From positions 9,111,669-9,175,668 of the forward strand of contig NC_087072.1 of NCBI RefSeq assembly GCF_026151205.1: 64,000 bases of DNA, read 5' to 3'. Origin of the DNA: Bolinopsis microptera. Lineage: Eukaryota; Ctenophora; Tentaculata; Lobata; Bolinopsidae. The first letter of the stretch is position 1. Each line of letters starts with the position of its first letter. Positions 10,585 through 19,799 of this stretch are shown in pieces. The notes under the pieces are model-generated. The model had not been told where the DNA came from. It saw only the letters and a program-made list of their open reading frames with translations, and did not search any database. The position numbers and the translations under genes are program-made.

Positions 10585-12498
10585 TTAGAATTTCAGTTCG
10601 TTGGAATCGAAGTTCAGTTCACACCAATCTATTTCGTCGTACCTGGACTGCATGCCGAGTAACTCCTTTTTTATTGTGGATTTCACAAGGTTCGTTGATG
10701 TAGAGAAGTTGATATTGCTAGCAGTGTTTCTACAATCGTTCCACATTTTTGTCGATTGATATATGAAGGAGGTGGATGGGGTTGGAGTGATGAATCGATC
10801 AGCACGTCTTGATGATCTGTTAAATAGATTTAGGAGTGGGACTGGGGATTCTAATTTATTGATTTTGAACATTTCCAATAAACATGTGTGTTTGAACAAA
10901 CTGTGTATGGTTAGTAAACCATTTTTCTTAAATAGCGGTTTTGTGTGCTGTTTTTCATAGAAGTCGCTTCCTAATTTTTGCTTGTCTTTACTTCGTGTTC
11001 TAGCACAAGTTCTAAACTTTTCTAAGTACGCCTCTCGGTTACCAAATAGTATTCTAACACATTTCTTCTGAGTGATAAATATTGGTTCAAGCCTGTTGTT
11101 ACTAAGGCCACCCCATACTGATATCCCAAATCGCAAGTGTGATTCAAATAGTGTGTAGTACAGTTCTTTGTAGAGTTTTTCTGGAATAATGTGCCGTATT
11201 CTACAAATTTTCCCACTTTCACATTTCAGCTTTGTGTTGAGCGACCGTATATGAGCATCCCATTTAAGCTGATCATCAATAATAACACCAAGAAACTTCA
11301 CCTTTTTGACTTGCTTTATTACTACATTGTTTAGAGTAAGTACGTGTTCTTCTTCATTATGTTCTACCTTGCTTTTTCTATTCGTTGGTTTAAAGTGAAT
11401 GTAACAGCATTTCTTAATGTTAATATGCAGGAGATTACATTTCATATACAGTTGTACCAGTTTGAGAATTTGGTTTGCTCGTTCATATAACTTTATCTTA
11501 CATTCATCCGCGACAAATATATTTGTATCGTCAGCAAATAGAATGAACTTGCCTAGTTCAGTTGCCCTATATAGGTCGTTGATATAAATAATAAATAGTA
11601 ACGGACCAAGACAAGATCCCTGGGGTACTCCAAAGAGAACTGGAAGCTTGTCAGACTCTTCTCCTAGGACCGAGACGTATTGATATCTATTAGAGAGATA
11701 ACTAGCAATGAGTTTGTTGGCATTGCCTCGAATTCCGTAATTATCTAGCTTACTCAGTAATTTGTCAGCTGAGATGGTATCGAATGCTTTGCTTAGATCA
11801 ATGAATATTCCGAGCACGTGCTGCTTTTTATTAAGGCATGATTCTATATAATTCACTGAGAAATTCAGGGCATGACTAGTAGAGTGATTTTTACGGAATC
11901 CATACTGATTTTCATAGATCATATTTTGTGACTGGAAAAAGCTGTATAGCCTACTATATATAATTTTCTCGAATAACTTACCAAATACGGCTAAGGTAGA
12001 GACTGGTCTATAGTTTTCAAGTAATTCTTCATTTTCTTTCTTGTATATGGGACTGATCCTGCCAATCTTTAAATCGTCCGGGAATATTCCCTCCTTCAAA
12101 CATTCATTGTATAGTACAGATAATAGGGGGGCGATAATTCTGGATGACGCTTTTACAACATGTATTGGGATATCAGACGATTTGCCATTTTTCAATTCTG
12201 ATATTATTTTACATACTTCATCGATTGTACAATCATGCATGTAAATACTGGTCGTGTTGGATTTTGGTAGGTAGTCATAGATACTGGGGATGCCATTAAT
12301 TAATAGTTCGCCGATTTCATTGTATGCCTCGTTAAGATTAGAAGCTAGGGAGACAAAGTACTTATTAAACTCATTAGCTATTACCCTACGATTAGTAATT
12401 TTTTCATTATTGATAGTAAATAGAGGTTTGGTTTGTCGTTTTCGTTTACCCCGTATTTGGTTAATTAATTCCCACGTCTTTTTACTGTTTCCGTGCAA
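10585..12498 (-). CDS. LINE-A ORF2, reverse transcriptase part
   Basis: Non-LTR reverse transcriptase, which copies the element RNA at a nicked target. Visible motifs are FGKLFEKIIYSRLYSFF, NQYGFRKNHST, GIFIDLSKAFDTI (catalytic Asp), GVPQGSCLGPLLFIIYINDL, and FADDTNIF (the two catalytic Asp), then the thumb motif KFLGVIIDDQLKWDAHI. The C-terminus (MWNDCRNTASNINFSTSTNL to NSNELKF) has no RNase H or zinc knuckle. The frame overlaps the endonuclease frame at 12,465-12,498, where the reading frame changes, so as it stands the copy cannot make one continuous ORF2 protein. The first Met of this piece (MHGNSKKTWELI) lies within the linker between the domains and is not a true start. Confidence 0.92.
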   Translation of the reverse strand: MHGNSKKTWELINQIRGKRKRQTKPLFTINNEKITNRRVIANEFNKYFVSLASNLNEAYNEIGELLINGIPSIYDYLPKSNTTSIYMHDCTIDEVCKIISELKNGKSSDIPIHVVKASSRIIAPLLSVLYNECLKEGIFPDDLKIGRISPIYKKENEELLENYRPVSTLAVFGKLFEKIIYSRLYSFFQSQNMIYENQYGFRKNHSTSHALNFSVNYIESCLNKKQHVLGIFIDLSKAFDTISADKLLSKLDNYGIRGNANKLIASYLSNRYQYVSVLGEESDKLPVLFGVPQGSCLGPLLFIIYINDLYRATELGKFILFADDTNIFVADECKIKLYERANQILKLVQLYMKCNLLHINIKKCCYIHFKPTNRKSKVEHNEEEHVLTLNNVVIKQVKKVKFLGVIIDDQLKWDAHIRSLNTKLKCESGKICRIRHIIPEKLYKELYYTLFESHLRFGISVWGGLSNNRLEPIFITQKKCVRILFGNREAYLEKFRTCARTRSKDKQKLGSDFYEKQHTKPLFKKNGLLTIHSLFKHTCLLEMFKINKLESPVPLLNLFNRSSRRADRFITPTPSTSFIYQSTKMWNDCRNTASNINFSTSTNLVKSTIKKELLGMQSRYDEIDWCELNFDSNELKF

Positions 12499-13982
12499 CT
12501 CTGCAAATTTTCCACCATAGAACTTAGATTGAGCATTGCGGCGATCTTTTTGACCTTCCGCCTGCAGTCACTGTATTTTTTATACTTGTCATGTTTTGAG
12601 CAACATATTGGGCATTGGCATGTCCCCCCTTTATTTTCAATTTCCCCAAATTTACATTTAACTTTTCTGACCTTTACCCATTTATCGTAAAGTTCGTGCT
12701 GATATGAAATTTTGCCCACAAGGTCTGGTGTAATCCATGGGTTGTTCAGTGCTGTTCTTTTAGAGCATTTAGGGGTTTCTAACTTACAAGTTCTATCTAT
12801 ACAGTCCTTAAATATGTCGTGAAATGTTGTAAAATTGTCGATAACATTATTATTGAGATCATGTTCCAGAGTCTGTAAAAAAGCTTTTACATTCGGTTTG
12901 TTGTAATCATAATACTGTTTGTATTTCAGGTCAATTCTGCTAGAGTCCAAGTTTCTATCAAAGATTTGGAAGATGGGTGAGTGGTGTGATATACGGTCAG
13001 TCAGTATTCCAGAAGCTACTATACTCTCTACGTCGTTAGTTATTATGTTATCAATACAGGATGCTTTGCAGCCTGGTTTCTCATGTGTTGCTAACGAAAT
13101 TAGGGGGAAAAATCCTTTACTTAATAGTATTTCTTCATAGCGTTGTACGATTGTGCTATTCTTATCGTGTAAATCAATGTTAAAATCACCCGCTAGGTAA
13201 CTACACTTGGGGAGACTGTCAAGGATGTCAGAGAGTTCAGATAGTGCAACATTGACATTACCACTTGGAGGACGGTACATTACACCAACTGTTACTGGGG
13301 AAGTTGTACTACTTACGGCCACAAAAAGAGTTTCTAAATGTTCAGTGATATGGGATACATTGCCGTTTACTCTGGCACTAAGAGTGTCACAAACATAGAG
13401 AGCCACTCCAGTGCCCTTTTTTTTATCTGGTATTGTGTTTTGGTAGAAACTGTTGTATCCAGTTAATTGATACAAACTGCTGGATTCAGGACCTTCATTT
13501 GTTTCCGCTAAGGCTATGATCGAGAATTTCTTGGTGAGCCTATGGGATTCAATAGCGAAAGTGTCGAAATTTGACTTATTGCCGTCGATGTTTTGGAAGA
13601 GAAGCGATGAAAATTCATTCATTTGATTATCTAGTGCTTTGTTGAATTCCTTGACATTGTACGATACGCAGTTATTTAGTATTTGATCTACTTTTATGAT
13701 AGTGTCATCCACTTCACTACTTTCAATATCACTTAAATTAGTGCATGCAAGTCGAAATGGATTGTAACGAATAACTGCTAAATGTACGCACTTGGGACAG
13801 TAAAAATCGTCAGATAATGTGTCATTGTTAATGGATTTGGTATAGCACTTATGGTGCATTGGGCAGTCGCATTCACAGCATTCAACAATGAATTGTCCTA
13901 CGTTAATGAACTTCGCACAGACTAGGCATACCTCTTTACTCAGGGGAGTCAGAATGGCTGGTAACCATCCTGGTGTCGAGAC
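12465..13982 (-). CDS. LINE-A ORF2, PHD finger and endonuclease part
   Basis: The frame opens after a stop at 13,983-13,985 and overlaps the end of ORF1 by about 34 nt in the -1 frame. It has no ATG before the Met at 13,859, which lies inside a zinc finger. Reading from the open end gives VCLVCAKF, then ECCECDCPMHHKC, then FYCPKC. That is the Cys/His spacing of a PHD-type finger, so translation must begin without AUG, by frameshift or by reinitiation. The APE-type endonuclease follows: LFQNIDGN, IIALAETNEG, KGTGVALYV, GVMYRPPSGN, LAGDFNIDL, SCIDNIIT and RISHHSPIF (terminal catalytic His). It nicks the DNA target for priming. A CPICC cysteine cluster lies in the linker after the nuclease. Confidence 0.85.
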   Translation of the reverse strand, partial: VSTPGWLPAILTPLSKEVCLVCAKFINVGQFIVECCECDCPMHHKCYTKSINNDTLSDDFYCPKCVHLAVIRYNPFRLACTNLSDIESSEVDDTIIKVDQILNNCVSYNVKEFNKALDNQMNEFSSLLFQNIDGNKSNFDTFAIESHRLTKKFSIIALAETNEGPESSSLYQLTGYNSFYQNTIPDKKKGTGVALYVCDTLSARVNGNVSHITEHLETLFVAVSSTTSPVTVGVMYRPPSGNVNVALSELSDILDSLPKCSYLAGDFNIDLHDKNSTIVQRYEEILLSKGFFPLISLATHEKPGCKASCIDNIITNDVESIVASGILTDRISHHSPIFQIFDRNLDSSRIDLKYKQYYDYNKPNVKAFLQTLEHDLNNNVIDNFTTFHDIFKDCIDRTCKLETPKCSKRTALNNPWITPDLVGKISYQHELYDKWVKVRKVKCKFGEIENKGGTCQCPICCSKHDKYKKYSDCRRKVKKIAAMLNLSSMVENLQSCTETVKRRGN

Positions 13983-16177
13983 TCAGCAGCAGTAGTAGAA
14001 CCCGTCCCACTCAACACGTTCCGATATGAGCGTCCATCAACCTCGTCTGTTCTCCTTTTCCTTCTATCAACTCCTCCATTCATTCTAAGAAGCACTGTGT
14101 TACGAATCAAAGTGCCTAGTTTAGCTGTACCCCTCCAGTTAAGGTGGAGATAATCTGGTCGCTGGTCTCGGCCGATGTTTCTGGAGAACTGTTGGCTAAG
14201 AAGCCCAGCATCATCACAGAACCCACCGAACCCATCAACGTAAGTCACACCAAAATTTGAAGGGATCAGCTCTGTCAGAATAAGGCGGTTAAAGCAAACA
14301 ACTTTTCTATTCAGTTCAGCAAGCTTTGTAGGCAGGGCTGGACAAACATATACATGTGCCTTAGGGTTAATAGCATGAATTTTCTCAATCTTTTTAATTA
14401 AGGGAATAAATACATTTCGTTTAATATCAGCTGTATTCTTGATCTCAGGTTTTTTAAGATCATTAATCGCACACATCAAAACAACGTTACGATAACCACA
14501 TGTGACATATGGGTCAATCTGGTCAACCACTGGTGCAAAATATTGCCTCCCAGGGAACCATTGTCCAAACGATTTCCTGGCATCTGACCCAAACTTAAGC
14601 CCCCCTGTATGACTGTCTCCTATGATGCACGTAGAGTTCTTGTTCCTGAAGCTAACTGAACGAAAAGTTAGGCTGTATCTGACCCCACCAGTTATTGCCC
14701 CATCCATGATACAGTGGCTGTAATACTCTTGGCTACTTCGTGTCATGCGATACATGGATCTTGGAACACATGGGTGGTCAAGGACTATATCATCCGTCTT
14801 CTTGTCAAAGAATTTGATGCTGCACTGGCCTCCGATGGACACAGTGAAAATTTCGGATTCGGGGTGGATGGTGGCTTCATCATCCGAATGTTTTGGTAGG
14901 GAGCCATCCTCTTTGAAGCGGTTGATCAGCAGACTATTGATCTTCGGTTTCTCACCACTACAGAATGCCCCATTGATTTTGTCCATCAGTTTGGAGAAGC
15001 TGGTTGACTCTAGCTGACCATTGGGTGACTTGGAGCCATTATACTTGTATGGTTCTCCCAGAGAATACACAGCACGAGCTCCTTCCACAACAAAATCCTC
15101 GTCAAGTGATTGACAGGCAAGGAGGAGAAGATCCTGCTCTTCTGTGGTGATAAACTCTTCTATAGCGCCTACAACTGGTTCTTCTCTTGATTTGAGATGC
15201 TCATTAGCTGTTAGGTCTGGGCCAGGGGCAAGTGAAGAATTGGTAAGTTGGGCATTTAAATGGTCAGAAGAAGCCAAAGAATTTTGCTCAAGAGTGTTCA
15301 AAGACTGTCTAATGGCTGTTAGCTCCTGATTCGTCTCCAGAGACTGCTTGGAATTTAGCTCCTGCAGATTCTTCTCTATTTTTTCCATGAGATCGTTGGT
15401 CTTGGAGGAAGATTGAGCACTTACTTGAGGAGTAGAAAAGTCCTGCAGTTGCTTGTTCAAAACTTTAATCTGTTCTGTTAGGCCACTATCAGACTCAGAA
15501 ACCTTTCCGAGTGTAGAGTCAACTGAAGTTTTCAGCTGCTTTAGATCTCCTTCCATCACTTCAACCCATGCTGGAGCAGTGCCCTTGTCACTTACCAGTA
15601 GGTGCTTGATATGGAGGTCAAGGTTCTGGATGGCAGCAATGCTGTCGTTTAGACTGTCAAAGTCAACCTTTGCAAGCTTTTCACCAAAAGCTGTGATGGT
15701 ATTAAGCTTCTCTGTGGCAATAGCAGTCTCACACTGACTGTTAGATTTTTGAAGTGTCAGAGTGTTCCTACACACATAACACACATCTTCAGCAGTTTCG
15801 AATGTGGGGATTGGTGAAACCAAACAAAAAGGGCAGTGCCAATTGGTCATGCTGTTGACATTTTTCTGGTTGAGTCCATTCATAGTTAGACAGTCTATGT
15901 GCCAATATTGCTTGCACTTTACACAGTCAATCTTCCATGACGATATTGACTTACTACATGGACATTTCGTCTTGTCCCTGTGTGAACTGTCAAACTTTGG
16001 GGGTGTTACATCACTGTCTACAACAATAGTTTCACAAGATACATCCTTTCCCTTCGCCTCTGGTCCTGGAGTGTTGTTCTTGATTCGGGACTTTGCCTTT
16101 TTGTCCGCAGGGGAAGGAATCCGAGACATATTGGTGATAGATGAGGCTCTCTTGTTACTCTTGTTGTTGTCACCCAT
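13949..16177 (-). CDS. LINE-A ORF1: PHD finger, AlkB-like dioxygenase, SGNH esterase
   Basis: The start is the ATG at 16,177 (MGDNNKSNKR); a TTG lies three codons upstream. The product is 742 residues; numbers below count from that TTG. A PHD-like finger spans about 75-121 (KCPCSKS, DCVKCKQYWHIDC, WHCPFC). Helical, coiled-coil-like sequence follows to about 310. An AlkB-like 2-oxoglutarate/Fe(II) domain spans about 345-510: YKYNGSK, then HSD at 433-435, a distal His in YYSHCIM (491), and RYSLTFR (503-509). These are the HxD...H iron ligands and the RxS/TFR signature. An SGNH hydrolase follows: GDSH at 523-526, IND at 574-576, and DYLH at 678-681. CR1 ORF1 proteins are known to carry PHD and esterase domains and to bind RNA; the AlkB insert is unusual. 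Possible roles are RNA demethylation and lipid or acyl ester cleavage (inference). Confidence 0.9.
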   Translation of the reverse strand: MGDNNKSNKRASSITNMSRIPSPADKKAKSRIKNNTPGPEAKGKDVSCETIVVDSDVTPPKFDSSHRDKTKCPCSKSISSWKIDCVKCKQYWHIDCLTMNGLNQKNVNSMTNWHCPFCLVSPIPTFETAEDVCYVCRNTLTLQKSNSQCETAIATEKLNTITAFGEKLAKVDFDSLNDSIAAIQNLDLHIKHLLVSDKGTAPAWVEVMEGDLKQLKTSVDSTLGKVSESDSGLTEQIKVLNKQLQDFSTPQVSAQSSSKTNDLMEKIEKNLQELNSKQSLETNQELTAIRQSLNTLEQNSLASSDHLNAQLTNSSLAPGPDLTANEHLKSREEPVVGAIEEFITTEEQDLLLLACQSLDEDFVVEGARAVYSLGEPYKYNGSKSPNGQLESTSFSKLMDKINGAFCSGEKPKINSLLINRFKEDGSLPKHSDDEATIHPESEIFTVSIGGQCSIKFFDKKTDDIVLDHPCVPRSMYRMTRSSQEYYSHCIMDGAITGGVRYSLTFRSVSFRNKNSTCIIGDSHTGGLKFGSDARKSFGQWFPGRQYFAPVVDQIDPYVTCGYRNVVLMCAINDLKKPEIKNTADIKRNVFIPLIKKIEKIHAINPKAHVYVCPALPTKLAELNRKVVCFNRLILTELIPSNFGVTYVDGFGGFCDDAGLLSQQFSRNIGRDQRPDYLHLNWRGTAKLGTLIRNTVLLRMNGGVDRRKRRTDEVDGRSYRNVLSGTGSTTAAESRHQDGYQPF

Positions 16178-16284
16178 ACTCAGCAAACGTTAAAACAAAC
16201 AGCCAGCAAAAGTCAAAACAATCAGCTGTTAAGGCAACGTGTAAACTTACTGCACCCCTTTGAGGGAATTACGACATACTTTCC

Positions 16285-16326
16285 CTCAAATTATTTGTTA
16301 TATAGCAGCGTTGAAAGTATTAAAAC
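16285..16326 (-). promoter_or_regulatory. 42-nt leader at the 5' end of LINE-A (copy A)
   Basis: Minus strand begins GTTTTAATACTTTCAAC, passes through CTATATAACAAATAATTT and ends GAG. It matches 31,738-31,779 (LINE-B 5' end) with two differences, and 40,462-40,502 (before an LTR-element gag). Sequence beyond both ends differs among copies. It may be a spliced leader fixed by retrotransposition, or a promoter module with a TATATAA box. Confidence 0.75.
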
Positions 16327-16962
16327 TATTAACTACTAATATACCCCTCCACCATACTAGATCGATTTTAAGTCAGCCAAGGCATAATTACTGCCCAAAA
16401 AGCCTGTTCCAAATTTGTCTCAATTCTGTTCCAGAATCCCAACTTCTCTGAAACCAAAATGGAACATTGCCCACAAAGCCTTTTCTGAGGATGCTAAGGC
16501 CACCAAACTTTTCAAGGACACTCCTGGTATCGATACCAATCGATTCTGATCGCCTTCAACTCAGTTTAGGCGATTTTAGGGTAAAGTTCATTTTTGTTCA
16601 TTTCATGAACCAGGGGATCATTTTGCACTAAAAAGGTTTTTTTAAAGTTGAACAAAAAATGTCACAATTTGATGTGTGAAAATAGTGCTTTCGATGTGAA
16701 ACTGGATGATTCAATTGTTTGTGTCAATTGTTTCCACCATCTCAACTACTCTGAAACCAAAATAGAAACATTGCCCCAGAGCCCTTTCTGAACATGCTAG
16801 GCACACCAATTTTTTGTTTTAGCCCAATTCAGGGGATTCTAGGAAAATGTTCATTTTTTGTTCATTTCATTCATTCCATGAACCAGGGGAGTAATTTGCA
16901 CTTCTAAGTGGCTGGAAATGTTAGTACATGTGTCCTTCTACCATACCAGATAGATTCCAAGT
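16327..16962. repeat. Tandem repeat of about 298 bp, left part
   Basis: Units recur with diverged copies. ACTTCTCTGAAACCAAAATG near 16,441 matches ACTACTCTGAAACCAAAATA near 16,745. The CCACCATACTAG stretch near 16,344 matches CTACCATACCAG near 16,939, two periods later. Short blocks GTTCATTTT and CATGAACCAGGGG recur in each unit. The array continues at 18,919, past the inserted DNA transposon. No coding frame is seen. Confidence 0.65.
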
Positions 16963-18918
16963 GGACACGTTCAAAAAAAGGTGGCACTAGAGATTGATTT
17001 TTTTTAAATGAGTTTTAAAAATGGTCATTGCTCTTTGTTGGTTGATATATCTATCTATACCTTTAGAAATTCGATTAAATTTCATGATCCTGAAATCATG
17101 GAGTCTGTAGTGCTTATATCACAGGAGTTATCGTTATTTGTGTGCCAATGATTCAAAAATCACACAATTAGAAATGCAAGATGAATCAACACTAGATAAT
17201 CTGAAAAGTACTATTCACAAAGACGCCAAAATTGATATGGTGACTATAATGCATGTAAGGAATAAAATGTCTTATCTGAAATTGTTATTGGTGCCAAAAT
17301 GATTCAAAAATCACAACTTAAACATTGGAAATGAGCCTATTTTGAGCAGTGATTATTGAATCATCTTACGTTTTTATTGGCTTTCTATCATTTTTTAGGG
17401 TACAAAATAGTATTAAATAGTATTAAAACCAGTTAATATGATTCAAAAATCACATTTTCGTTATTGGTGCGCTATTAAGTCTCACTATAGTAAGCCTTAA
17501 ATTAAGTGCACAATATGACAACATATATCCATTCTATGGTTCTTATTATGTGATTTTTGAATCCATGTCTAAGCTTATACCATATTGAAGGCCTTGAGCG
17601 ATAATTTTTGATCTGGGTGGTTAAATGATTCAAAAATCACACAAATCTGGCTACCAACTATGTAATTTTCTTTAAAGTATGACAATTGAATCATATGTAA
17701 TGTTCAAGTTGTAATGACATTTTGAAAAGAAAGGTAATGAATCGATAATCACATTTCAAAAATTCAATTAAGTATTATACGTAACTGATTGATTCATTTG
17801 TCACAGTATGGAGACAAAATTATCATGGCTTGAGTAGTAAAAGTACTTGCCTAGTTTAATCAGTTTAAAATTCAGTGTTTTGTGATTATTGATTCCACTA
17901 TTACTCTAATAACGAACTTCTCCATGACCATAAACAAGTGCAGTGTCACAACAAATTACTGCAGATTTACTATGAATACCAACCTGATATAGAGCCAAAA
18001 AGTGATGTTGTTGTTGGTGAACCAGTATTTCTGGTACCCATAGGGGATTTGAAATCAACTTATAAATCAAATGTCATTCCTCAAAGTATCATAATCAAAC
18101 CCCGGGCGAGTCCAAAATTAGAAACCTGAGTATTGATTCATATGAAATATGAATATCTCTTTAACGATAAAATTTCCTGAACCAGATCTGACTCGCTATG
18201 TCTGTTCAGACATGTTTGTCTGCCAGATCGTGGTACCTTCATTGCCGTGCATTGAAATCACACAAATAACACACAAAGCTAGAATCACGGCAAATCGACA
18301 TTCATCGCTTTTTCATCGGAGTACTAATGGACAGTGTTCAAATGGACAGTGTACATTTCCCCTGATACAGCATCATTTCAATACATGCTCATTTATGTGA
18401 GTTTTTGACTCATTATGGCACTTTTAACCATCTAAATTCTCTAATATTAGTTAGCATGATATAATTGTGATTGATAGAGTTCATTGTTACAATCATTCCG
18501 TTGATATATTCATATCCACATTCATCATTCTAAAATACTTAGTCAGAATTAACCCTGTATGTGATAATTGCATCGTAACTCCACATTTAACCGGTGATTC
18601 TTTGCCACTTTTAACACTCAGCTATCTCAAAAAGGTTCAAATAAATCACATTGAGAAGCAGGACACACTCACAGAATGTAAATTCATCATTAGAGGTGCA
18701 AGAAATGAATATTTTGTGATTTCTGGCTCATGTCTGCACAATTAACAGATATAAAGAGATGAATGACTTTATTATGTGACATTTGAATCTTTTTGGACCA
18801 CATTAAAATTTGGTTAACTTTCATAGCATACTCCTTGAGATACAAGTATTTTAAAATGCTTCACACAATTTTGGCAGTGAAAATCAATCTCTAGTGCCAC
18901 CTTTTTATGAACGTGTCC
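16963..18918. mobile_element. Non-autonomous DNA transposon, GGACACGTTCA family, copy 2
   Basis: Terminal inverted repeats of 39 bp (16,963-17,001 and 18,880-18,918) with one mismatch begin GGACACGTTCA, the same first 11 bases as the element at 4,410. The target duplication is AAGT (16,959-16,962 and 18,919-18,922). The target reads AGATTCCAAGTCAG when closed, matching the satellite unit near 16,370 (CGATTTTAAGTCAG). The interior holds a dispersed motif TGATTCAAAAATCACA at about 17,148, 17,299, 17,438 and 17,625, with variants at 17,736 and 17,788. Inverted copies lie at 17,549, 17,880 and 18,775. No transposase is visible. Three short plus-strand frames at 17,938-18,745 (63, 83 and 92 codons) have no recognised similarity; they may be captured host sequence or chance. 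Confidence 0.9.
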
Positions 18919-19500
18919 AAGTCAGTACAAGCATAAATACGGCTGTAAAAAGCATGTTTCCCAAAATTGTATCAAATGTTTCCACCATCTCAACTACTAT
19001 TTTCATTTTTGTTCATTTTCCATACATTCCATGAACCTGGGTAATGTTATTTGAGTTTTTGATGGCTCTTAGGCCTAGTTTTTACCTACATCCATCTTAG
19101 AAAACCGAATTGAGGCTTCCCAGCACTTAAATACAGCCAATACTTCGATGTGCCCATGTTCTGGATTCTCAGGGAGGATTATTGTGCCAAAATTGGGACA
19201 TTTGGAACATTGGTAACATCGGTTCTAGACATGCAAATGATTCTCAAACTTGGTTGAGTGGTCCTAGGACTAATATAAACACCTTTCCGACCCATTTTTA
19301 AACCATTCTGAGCACTTTGAGAAGAATGTTCATTTTCGTTCATTTTCGTTCATTTCTGGTCATTCCATGGGTAGTTTTATACGACTTTTTATGGTTCCTA
19401 GGCCTAGCTTACGGCTATATTCATCTTAGAAATCCGAACTGAGCCTTCCCAGCACTCAAATACGGCCCAATACTGTGATGTGCCCATGTTCCAAATTTAT
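18919..19500. repeat. Tandem repeat of about 298 bp, right part
   Basis: Continuation of the array interrupted at 16,962. Two units can be aligned by eye: CCTACATCCATCTTAGAAAA near 19,085 against GCTATATTCATCTTAGAAAT near 19,411, each followed by CCCAGCACT, AAATACGGCC-type sequence and GATGTGCCCATGTTC. Confidence 0.65.
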
Positions 19501-19799
19501 GAATTCATCTACTGCATCTTCTGATGGCGGCTGGCGCGAATTCGATTTTCGGTAAAAAACCACATCAGTTTTCAAATTTGAGATATTTTTAGCGCGCGGC
19601 GCGCGCACTGCGTGTTAAATTTTAATTTACGCCAGCTAGCAGGTGTCAGATTTACTGGTTATAATTGTGGAAGTCCATCTATGTTTATTATTAATAATTT
19701 TTGGTTGGACTATTTATTTTCCCAGGAAACTTTACTCACGTGCAAAAGACGAACTCTAAGAATGGAGAATAACGGCAGTAGACAGCAGTAACTTCCCCT
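19501..19799. other. Unassigned spacer
   Basis: Contains a GC-rich AGCGCGCGGCGCGCGC patch near 19,590 and no frame or repeat I can place. Confidence 0.4.

Larger units (their letters stand above)
10232..16326 (-). mobile_element. LINE-A: CR1-like non-LTR retrotransposon
   Basis: A nearly complete minus-strand LINE. From its 5' end it has a 42-nt leader (16,285-16,326), a 5' UTR, ORF1 (16,177-13,949) and ORF2 (about 13,982-10,585). The 3' UTR may end in the AATTAAA-rich tract at 10,232-10,291. The 5' end at 16,326 abuts a roughly 298-bp satellite. I found no clear target duplication and the 3' limit is approximate. ORF1 with PHD finger and esterase, ORF2 with APE-type endonuclease and reverse transcriptase, and the absence of RNase H fit the CR1 clade. 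One frame change lies in ORF2 near 12,480; otherwise the reading frames are long and open, so the copy is young. Confidence 0.88.

Noticed and set aside
10763-13398. Several plus-strand frames of 60-76 codons
   Set aside because: Shadows of the minus-strand LINE-A ORF2 reading frames.
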